This document shows, piece by piece, positions 56,243-64,000 of a stretch of 64,000 nt of DNA (within the stretch, counting starts at the first letter, position 1; each line of letters starts with the position of its first letter). This stretch comes from Triatoma infestans (taxonomy: Eukaryota > Arthropoda > Insecta > Hemiptera > Reduviidae), in NCBI GenBank assembly GCA_011037195.1, contig JAAEAF010000250.1, positions 232,584 to 296,583 of the forward strand, read 5' to 3'. The notes under the pieces are model-generated. The model was not told the origin of the DNA. It saw nothing but the letters and a program-made list of their open reading frames with translations, and did not search any database. A program made the translations under genes and the position numbers.

Positions 56243-56575
56243 TATAATAGGTTTGAGAAGGAGAGAAGTTGGGTTAGATGGATAAATAAACTAAAAGTAA
56301 AGCTGAACACTGTTATAATAGAAAAGTAGCACAAACTGCCTGGACTTTACAATAAAATATATAAAATGGTAGTGAGAGGTAAAAAGAAATGTTGTTGGCC
56401 CGTTGGGACTGCTGTATGAACTGTGCTGCAAGACTGTTGGCAGACTCCCTTCTATGGCTGACACATCTGCATTTAAACAGTTTCTCCCACTCTAGTCTGG
56501 CCTAAAGTAGAGAGTGATCCTGTCTCTCTCTCTCTCTCTGCTTTGAATCCCTCTCTTCGGATCCTATAAATTACT
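56243..56575 (-). mobile_element. Solo LTR, family L2 (diverged), adjacent to the previous one
   Basis: TATAATAGGTTTGAGAAGGA at the left and CTTCGGATCCTATAAATTAC at the right match the family ends, with CTGAACACTGTTATAATAG, CTGCCTGGACTTTACAATAA and TTCTCCCACTCTAGTCTGGC inside. A target duplication is not clear. It lies within a few bases of the previous LTR. Confidence 0.6.
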
Positions 56576-57644
56576 TATCCCCCTAACGGTTCTGTATTTA
56601 TGTTAGGACAAATGTGTAAAATTTGACTTCAAAACATTAGGTCCCTGGTTTGAAGCCGCATCCGGATTTTCTTTAAATAGACATTTTGGCCGATTGCAAT
56701 AGGCTTCGTCAGTATAGTTGTTGGTCTAATAAAGTAAGGGTTATTAAAAGATTTTTTTTTTTTTTTTTAGAATTATTACAATTACTGCTTGAACAATAAA
56801 ATGAATTCCCATAATCAATAATTATGTTTGCTTACTTGGATTTCTTGTTTTCTTAATGCGACTCATTTGTCTCATCCAATATTTCATACAGCAGGAAGGA
56901 TCGTTTAAAAGTTCTCTTTGAACATCGTATATATATATATTACAACGTTGAACTTAAACCGTAAAACTTCACTGGCAGCAAGCATTAACTTTTGGAAAAA
57001 GTATTAGAGAGAAAGTTGAATAGAGTTTTCTTTATTTCTTTTTGGATCTGAAAACTTGTTAAGTATTACAGTGAGGAAATAACACCCTTAAAATGAAAAA
57101 AACTACTTAGATGAGAAATATTAGTTTTCTTCCTTAGAATAGTGCTTATTCTATTTTAAAGTTATCTTTTAAGAATTAATAAAACCACTATTAAGTACTA
57201 AATTTCGTTTGTTACCAATTTTTGGTTATAAATGGATAAAAAAATAAATTATGTCAAACACTTACAGGACTTTTTCTCTTGCGGCTTTCTCCGAACTTAG
57301 TGGGAGTAATCTCAATTATAAAATTTATAAAGTTTCTCTTCATACTTGGAAAAGTTGTACTCAATTAACCTAATATAAATAAAGAGGTGGTGTTGGTATT
57401 ATGTTGGTTAACACCTATGAATATTTGAATATGTTTACATAACAGTTCAAAGCACGTCAATAACAATGAACAAAACTAAATAACATTTGAAATGTAAAGT
57501 CACAGATTCCTTAGAACTAATTAAAGTCAATTTTGCTGAAAAAATAAAAAAAAAAAAACAATGTTCAAATAATTTTTTTTAGAGAAAATCGTTGTAGCCG
57601 TTTTTCGAAAAGATTCCAAAAATTCAAAAACATATTTCATATAA

Positions 57645-58545
57645 TAATAATAATTATTATTATTATCATCAGCCGCCTGTAGGAAGGGTCCAAACGCTAC
57701 GCTATCCAAAGCCCCACTGAGCCCATATAGCTACCCCAAAAGCAACACAACAACAAATCGGGTTTAGAACAAAAATCCAGGGGTCTAACCCATCTAAGAT
57801 TCACCGCAGTCCAAACAAATCAGACAAATAACCTAAAAAAGGAAGTAGCCTAAGCTCTTCCACAGACATCCTGTTCCGGACTAATTTCCTCACAACCCAA
57901 GCAATCTGGTCATAAGGTGTATAATGGGTATGATGAAGGAGAGAAATGATTTGATTTAAATGAACAAACTAGATATCGCTGAACACTGTATAAGGTGTAA
58001 AAGGTGATACTGACTGGGCTGGACTTTACACTAAAATGGTAGAGTATGGTAGAGTGGTGAAGGATAAGGTAAATGACACGTTGCGATTGGCGAGTGAACT
58101 CTATTTTTATATCTATCTCCCGTCGCTGTATTTATGCAGTTTCTCCCACTCTAGTCCGTGAGAGTGGTCCTGTCATTTTTGTCTCTCTTTCTCTGCTATG
58201 GATCCTCTCTTTTGGATCCTATTACAAGGTGGATGGATGTTTTTTTCATCTGTCTAACAGACTTTTCAAAAGAGTTTTTGCAAGAGCTTCATTACGTACA
58301 GCCTTCTAAAACCACGAGCCCAATAAAGGATCCAAGAGAAGTCCATGAAAGACCCAGCAACATCTCACTAATAGCTCTGTCCAAATGAAATCTTAGATTG
58401 CCGACAACCCACAGCACTCATCCATAAGGATTAATGCTATGAAACTATCCATGACTGAAAAGCTGACAGATATGTGTCCAAGTTGGCAAACCTATCCACC
58501 TTATTCCTGCCTCATCCCTAAAAATTCCCATACGATCGGGTACCC
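57645..58545 (-). pseudogene. I-like LINE 3' region split by a solo LTR
   Basis: The 3' part (57,645-57,914) has a (TAA)n-type tail (ATTATTATTATCATC) and VRNRMSVEELRLLPFLGYL. The part upstream in the element lies beyond the solo LTR (58,232-58,545). It contains a degraded WVPDRMGIFRDEAG, which resembles the WxPGHxGIxGNExAD block of RNase H. Stops are frequent. Rejoining the two parts over the AGGTG duplication restores continuity. Confidence 0.55.
57920..58226 (-). mobile_element. Solo LTR, family L2 (AGGTG target duplication)
   Basis: On the minus strand it starts TGTAATAGGATCCAAAAGAG and ends CATACCCATTATA, 307 bp. Exact 5-bp duplications AGGTG lie at 57,915-57,919 and 58,227-58,231. A TATA-like GCATAAATACAGCGACGG lies on the minus strand near 58,130. 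Confidence 0.85.
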
Positions 58546-58552
58546 AGACATA

Positions 58553-59176
58553 TAATGTCTAGAGGTTTTCTGAGTCTAAAAAGTGTGAGTGTGTTTGTGT
58601 CTCTATGTATGAACAGAATATCTCAAAAAACAAAAGTTACAAGAAACACCCGATCCAATAGAACTTGGTATTCCGTTTAAGTACTAACATCGCATCGGAC
58701 ACGAATATTTCGGGGCAAAATCCATCAACCGGAAATGCCAATTTACTGAATTTTTTTTTTCTCAGTTTTTGTAATTTTCACGAAAACAGCTCTAACGATT
58801 TTTCTTTAAACTAATTATGTGAACTAAACATAATATAAAGAGCTAAAACTTCTATTTGAAACATTTCTTCGAGTAGCTATTTAGGGGGGCTTTTGGGGGA
58901 GGAGCAGGGGTGGTTATGTTTTGTTCTAAAGCGCTATCGTAGTTGATTATATAATTCTACATGTATCTAAACAAAATTAATTAGGAATAAATAGATTGCC
59001 AAAATTGCGAGTTTCAAGAAAATTAGTAAATCGGTAAATCTGAACAGTTTTTACGATTTTCTTCACAAAAAACACCGTCAGAATTTCTTTAAATTTGGTA
59101 TACTAACTATAAAATTTATCAGTTACAATTTTGTAAACTGCAGTAGGAGAAAGTTGTGTGAGTGTTTCACATCAGA
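58553..59176 (+). mobile_element. HINE-like element lacking its 5' end
   Basis: It begins in the 5' third (ATGTCTAGAGGTTTTCTGAG, GTGTGAGTGTGTTTGTGTC), has one unit, and ends with an intact 3' terminus (GTAGGAGAAAGTTGTGTGAG, TGTTTCACATCAGA, T-run). A SINE follows 35 bp later. Confidence 0.7.
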
Positions 59177-59210
59177 TTTTTTTTTTTTTTTTAATCATAA
59201 CTAAAGTTGG

Positions 59211-59432
59211 GAAGGGATTTGGTCAGTGATAGCGCGTTGGAGTTTCACGCGGAGGTCCCGGGTTCGAGTCCAGTGCTGCGCCTTAGATTTTTTTTTCCTA
59301 GGAGCCTCTACGGCTCACTGTTCTGTGATGACAGTGTTGTCTGTAGTGAGAGAATACTGTCCAGAGGCCGGCAATGCACTGAGAATGCTCTGGGTGCCAA
59401 TTACCATGGATGTTAACGCGCCCTAAATTGAA
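59211..59432 (+). mobile_element. tRNA-derived SINE, copy 3
   Basis: The head GGTCAGTGATAGCGCGTTGG (A box) and GGGTTCGAGTCC (B box) are followed by the family body (TCCTAGGAGCCTCTACGGCT, GAGGCCGGCAATGCACTGAG). The last 40 or so bases differ from the other copies and the ATCTA tail is missing. Confidence 0.75.
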
Positions 59433-59571
59433 AGAAAAAAAAATCAAACAAACAACTGAAGTTTATTACAGGACGTGCTAGTTGTGACAGGCAGAATTAT
59501 TCACAATTCTTTTGGGGAAAACTTACAGCGTTTATAGTCTGCCAACCAAACTGCCCATTTCGTGAATTCGG

Positions 59572-59881
59572 TATAATAGGGTTGTTGAGGAAAGAAATTA
59601 GGTTTGATTAAATGAACGAGATCTGCTGACACTAATATAATGTAGCTAAGTTTACACTAACTGCACTGGACTTTATAATGAAAATGATAGAATGAATGGT
59701 GAGATATGACACGATGCGATGTATGGTTGTATCTGATAGATATCCTCTAGATAGATTCCCACTGGCTTATATACACAGGTTCTCCCACCTAGCCTGCCTA
59801 AGTCAGAGAGTAGTCTCTGTTAACCAGAGAGGGCCTCTCTTCTCTCTGCTGTGGTTGCATTATCTTTGCGGTCCCATTACA
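59572..59881 (-). mobile_element. Solo LTR, family L2 (TCGG flanks)
   Basis: On the minus strand it starts TGTAATGGGACCGCAAAGAT and ends CAACCCTATTATA, 310 bp, with TCGG on both sides (59,568-59,571 and 59,882-59,885). The TATA-like GTGTATATAAGCC lies near 59,770. It is closest to the copy at 60,921. Confidence 0.75.
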
Positions 59882-59885
59882 TCGG

Positions 59886-60915
59886 CAATTTCACAGATAA
59901 CGGCGCAACATATAATATATATGCACAAGCAAATTTTACCGTTGTTGACTTATGGTATAAATAAAATTGTTGTAAATTACGTAGTTGGATGAAGAAAAGT
60001 GTGTCATCCAATTATAAGACCTCAAGTAAATAGGCGTTACATAGATGTGGGCGACTTGTTCAACACGTTAAACAAGACAGCACAGAAATCTTTAAGCAAT
60101 CATCAATAAGTAAATAAACAAGATTCTGTAAGAAGTCTTCAAGCAGACTAATCAAGAAGTTAAGTTCGGCCAATTTAGTCTTTAGCCGCTATCTCAAACT
60201 CAAATATTTTTTTTATAACTACCCATATACAAGTAATCTTGCAAATATAAATTGTCAATAACATTATTAGTAGTGTGTCACTTTTATTCATCCGAACTAC
60301 AATACCCACCATTACATATCCGATTTCGATGACCAAATTACCTATTTAGATTCGTGAAACCAAGAAGTTTGAAAATAAAACGGCCAAATATCAGCGGCCA
60401 AAATTCTTTAGGTCATATAAAGAAAGAAAGAATAAAAAAGTCTTTTTTTCAGAATCTTGGATTCTGTTTTAATTGTAATTTTAGCAAACAAAAATAGTTA
60501 CTAGGTCCGTAAAAAAAATTTTAAAATCCTTAATTAAAACTGAGTAATGAATTAGCTACTTTTTTTTTCAGCGCACTAGTATTTTTTGTAATATTCAGTT
60601 TCTAATGAGTATTGATTTTCTTTCAGGTCGAAGCAGACTAATTTTCATTGTTTCGGCTGTACGTAAGTAACATATATGATATGTGCATGACTTTTACTTT
60701 AGTTTAATCTTTATCTCTATATTTATCTGCAATAAATAATCTAATTGATTTCGAAGAAATGGAAGGAAATCCCTAAATTCTCCTTATGTCGTCCTAGGGT
60801 AGAAATTATTAGATTAAAACAGCTTTTTTTGACTACCCATATAGTTTTCTTTGGGGCTTGAAGGAGGTAATAAGACAATAACCTAAATATGGCAAGACAA
60901 AAAAAGAAAAAGAAA
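59886..60915. other. AT-rich spacer, no gene recognised
   Basis: No splice-bounded exon or transposon motif was seen. Short poly(T) runs occur near 60,440 and 60,560. Confidence 0.5.
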
Positions 60916-60920
60916 TAGAC

Positions 60921-61251
60921 TATAATGGAGTTGATGAGGAGAGAAATTCTATTTGATTAATTAGACGAGATATGAAGACACTGTTATAATATAGCTATAA
61001 GTTTACACAAACTGCACTGGACTTGTAAATGATTTTATAGAATAAAAGGTGAGAGTAGAGAATGACACGAAGCGGTGTATATGGTTGAATCTGATAGATA
61101 GATGTCGTTAGGTAGATTCTCACTTGCTTATATACAGGTTCTCCCACTATAGCCTGCTTAAGTCAGAGAATACCACAGAGGGTCCTTCTCTCTCTTAATT
61201 CTCTCGTCTGTCTGCTCTCTCTTGCTGATTTAATTCTCTCTTGCTATTACA
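60921..61251 (-). mobile_element. Solo LTR, family L2 (TAGAC target duplication)
   Basis: On the minus strand it starts TGTAATAGCAAGAGAGAATT and ends TCATCAACTCCATTATA, 331 bp. Exact TAGAC duplications lie at 60,916-60,920 and 61,252-61,256. It is the clearest example of the family. Confidence 0.85.
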
Positions 61252-61256
61252 TAGAC

Positions 61257-61880
61257 AAAGGAAACGAAAATGTTTCTTAATTTTGACAATAAAATCCCAT
61301 CTTCAAATTCTTGAACCTTGGCTCCGGCAGTGCTAAGGATCAAAGCAAACGAACTTAAATCCGAACACATAGTATTCACCTTAAACAGAAATACACTACC
61401 TCCTCTTAACTTTAACAATATTATCCTCCCCCATTGCGGACCAACTACGGTATCTCGGATTATATCTTGACAAACGACTAACATGGAAAGGAAGTGACTA
61501 CAACTTAAGCCATAATAAAATGCTGAAAAAACTAACTTGACATACGTTCAAAACTGATTCTAACGAACAAGAAAATGCTATATACTGCTCTTTTAGCCCC
61601 CCCCCCATTTGGACATGTGGCATAGACCTCTATGGCACTGCAAAACAATCTAACCTTAACCGACTTCAAACCCTACAATCTAAAATCCTAAGAACAGTAG
61701 TTAATGCTCACTTCTTCTACATCTTCAATCACACACACAATCCACACCGATCTTAACATTCCATTCATCTCACAGCTAGCTCCATTTAGCTGCACAAAAA
61801 ATTCCATTCCAAACTAAATTGTCACCATAATTCTCTGATCCTGTATTAGTATTCTTAAGAGAAAGTGATAACTGAAAGAG
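61257..61880 (+). pseudogene. Jockey-like LINE relic
   Basis: Across frameshifts the plus strand gives LRYLGLYLDKRLTWKGSDY, then LYGTAKQSNLNRLQTLQSKI, then HKKFHSKLNCHHNSLI. This is the region after the reverse-transcriptase core in the Jockey clade and matches the fragment at 40,230-40,800. Stops are present and the poly(A) tail was not identified with certainty (A-rich near 61,882). Confidence 0.7.
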
Positions 61881-62538
61881 AAAAAAAAAACAAAAAACAA
61901 AAGCATGGGTTTTTACTGTCAAATTTAATTTATAAGATAGGAAGTTTGTTAAATTCGGAATTTTTCTATTCTTCAAGCAAAAAAAAAATAAAATAAAAGA
62001 AAGATATTGTCAACAAGATAAAGTTAATATAGTGTGCGATCTTCTAAAGGAAAAGATTTAAGAGTTTTAAGTCTGTCAGAAGTGAAGTAATATTACTTTA
62101 GGTCCGTGATAAATAGTTTGGATACTTGTCTAGTTACGTATTTCCCAGGACTTTCTTTTCACACCTCTTGTTTTCCTAACATTATTAACAATGTACTTTA
62201 TATTTTGTTTAAATTAGATATCAGTAATATTACCTTGTGTGAAAATAAATTGTTGATGGAAAAAAATTAAATGAAGTATATTAATTAAAATCCAAATATA
62301 TAATTAATTAACTTCCAAATAATTAGCCGAAGCCAGGGTGAATGCTACAGATAATTTTATTCATAAATTCAACAGTTAATACTGAATGGATTAATATTTC
62401 TGATCAAGGCCAGGACTCTGGTTTCGGTCCGGTTTTTTAACTGAAATAAATTATGAACAAAGTTTTTTTTTGTAAAAACTTGGACTGTATATGTATTTAC
62501 ATTTTATATGACAAGATAGCAATACTTCTTCTAAAAGG
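61881..62538. other. AT-rich spacer, no gene recognised
   Basis: Poly(A) patches near 61,882 and 61,980 and otherwise featureless AT-rich DNA. Confidence 0.5.
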
Positions 62539-63080
62539 TGAAATGTTATTGGTGTGGATATGTTGTATGTTTGAAGTAGTAGTTGGTGTAGCACGAGCGG
62601 TTTTAGTAAAGGGGCTTGTAAGTATATATGTTTAAGAAAGAAGTATCAGAAATAAGAAAGTTAGCCACCACTGCTAACAATAAATATATTCTAATAAAAT
62701 AATAACTACAAGTTATTTGCAAAGATATCATAAACTTAATAATATATTGTGGAACTGCACTGATTCTAAGATAGCGATTCCTGAAGTGTTCTGGCTTGAG
62801 TATCTACCACAGACTGCTATCTTGTTTGAAAGCAGAATGCAGACTGTTCGAAAGAATGCCTTCTCTTACAAAACAGTTGGCCAAGTGGCATTGTATTAAT
62901 TTAATGGATTCTTGTGCCTTTGTCTCCCTAATAGCAATGACCTTAAATTATAGTACCTGACTCTTTTCACTGCACCAAGATACATTTAAAATATTAACAA
63001 AATTCTATTTTTCAAACTATAAAATATTCTAAACTATTTTTCAAAACTATTATTTTCTTTCATTTCTTTATTCCACTACA
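62539..63080 (+). mobile_element. Solo LTR, family L1, copy 3
   Basis: It starts TGAAATGTTATTGGTGTGG and ends TTCTTTATTCCACTACA, 542 bp, and shares with copy 1 blocks such as ATAACTACAAGTTATTTG and GATTCCTGAAGTGTTCTGGC. No exact target duplication is left. Confidence 0.75.
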
Positions 63081-63112
63081 ATGCCGTTTTAGTAAAGTAT
63101 AATGTATAAAGA

Positions 63113-63200
63113 AACAAAGTTTTGTGTGAAACACTCACACAACTTTCTCTTACTGCAGTTAACAAAATTGTAATCGAAATATTTTCTTCAAACTTATAAT
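63113..63200 (-). repeat. HINE-like 3' terminal fragment
   Basis: GTTTTGTGTGAAACACTCAC, then ACAACTTTCTCTTACTGCAG, is the 3' terminus on the minus strand. The body is reduced to a short AT-rich trace. Confidence 0.65.
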
Positions 63201-64000
63201 TTATTAAATATTTTTCGTCAGATTTATATAATAAATTTCTTTTATTTAAAGGATTGAAAATCTCAACCTTCCGAAATCAATTTCGTAAAATATTCCAGTA
63301 ATTTCAAGCTTTTTCGTTTTTTTTTTTTTTTTTTGTTAATAAATATTAATTTGGATCCAACTTCTCTTTGTAATGGAACTGATCCCTGTCTGTTAAGAAA
63401 ATTTGCTAGCAAGCGCTAGATTCCACTTTGCCAATAACAGCCATAGCAAGGGCTAGCATCGTGTCATTAAGGTGCACTTCAACTACGCATTAATCCCTCC
63501 TCTATCAGGCCCAACAAGAATGAGCTATAAATTAGAGAGACAGTTACCTCCAAGAAGTTGTCTCTAACTCCCACCAAGATTTTTTTATGAGTTTGATGAG
63601 TTAGAAAGTCGCTAAAGTACTTAAAAAAAAAAAAAATTATAGCCAATCAAACATTCAGGAGCTTACTAAGTCGACTTTTACAATTATCAAAGATTTATTC
63701 AAGAAATCGCTTGTCCACCAAAAAGCCCTTTAACTAGGGGCACATAGTCTTCACCAAGCCTAGTCACAATAGATACTTTGGCTATTACAACTAATTCACG
63801 CTACCAACGCTACCATCAGCGCCCGCTCTAGCGGTTACGCCGATCCGGACAAAAAATCAAATTGCCGCCCTTCAAAAATATATATATATATTTTTAAGCA
63901 AGTCTATGCTTGTTAAAACACAAGCTGAAGTAGCGCTCTGCTCGCGTGCTAATGCTATTCTGTTCAGAAAAGTATATGCTTGTTCAAACAAATTCAAGCA
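63201..64000. other. Unassigned DNA with a possible hAT-like end
   Basis: CAGCGCCCGCTCTAGCGGTT near 63,817 followed by AAATTGCCGCCC near 63,858 resembles the terminal region of hAT-type elements of insects. The other end would lie outside the window. Nothing else was recognised. Confidence 0.3.

Noticed and set aside
61776..61976. Minus-strand 66-codon frame
   Set aside because: It overlaps the plus-strand Jockey-like relic and its A-rich end; its sequence is explained as the opposite strand.

Overview
This is a 64-kb piece of an AT-rich, repeat-dense animal genome, almost certainly an insect. It contains one recognisable host gene, on the minus strand at the left end. Five exons between 1,009 and 11,767 encode the N-terminal two thirds of the CCR4-NOT deadenylase CNOT7 (Pop2/Caf1). 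The exon 2 peptide SNEECGIRDVW is the insect form of the Pop2 N-terminus. A hemipteran such as a planthopper would fit the repeat content, but the species is not proven by the sequence. An upstream non-coding exon (13,502-13,610) and a promoter-like block (14,238-14,380) probably complete the 5' end. The last CNOT7 exons lie off the left edge.

Everything to the right of about 14.4 kb looks like intergenic or first-intron DNA built from layered transposable elements. The dominant element is an approximately 1-kb non-coding family with at least eight near-complete copies and a dozen or more fragments. Its 5' end is the 15-bp motif ACTTTCTCTTACTCC. The reverse complement of this motif lies just inside the 3' end and is followed by a small hairpin and a T-run. 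These asymmetric terminal inverted repeats, the 3' hairpin, insertion into T-runs and an internal GT microsatellite match the non-autonomous Helentron (HINE/DINE-1-like) pattern. No Rep/helicase partner is present in the window.

Other layers are as follows. Non-LTR retrotransposon 3' ends: RTE-like at 3.7 kb and 40.9-43.5 kb, Jockey-like at 40.2 and 61.3 kb, RNase H-bearing I-like at 30.1, 47.1, 54.3 and 57.6 kb, an R2-like endonuclease-bearing copy at 33.1 kb, and older remnants at 0.4 and 26.3 kb. There are three tRNA-derived SINE copies. Solo LTRs fall into three families, several with exact target-site duplications, and one LTR is followed by a primer-binding site at 53.96 kb. There is a BEL/Pao reverse-transcriptase relic at 51.6-52.0 kb, Tc1/mariner relics, and two fold-back elements.

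All transposon coding regions seen carry frameshifts, stops or 5' truncations, so no active autonomous element is present. The most informative features are the nested insertions (27.0-30.0 kb, 57.6-58.5 kb), the head-to-head fused pair at 34.8-36.8 kb, the palindromic insertion with a 12-bp target duplication at 21.9-22.2 kb, and a possible 56-residue in-frame N-terminal extension of CNOT7. No prokaryotic features, CRISPR arrays, rRNA genes or functional tRNA genes were seen.
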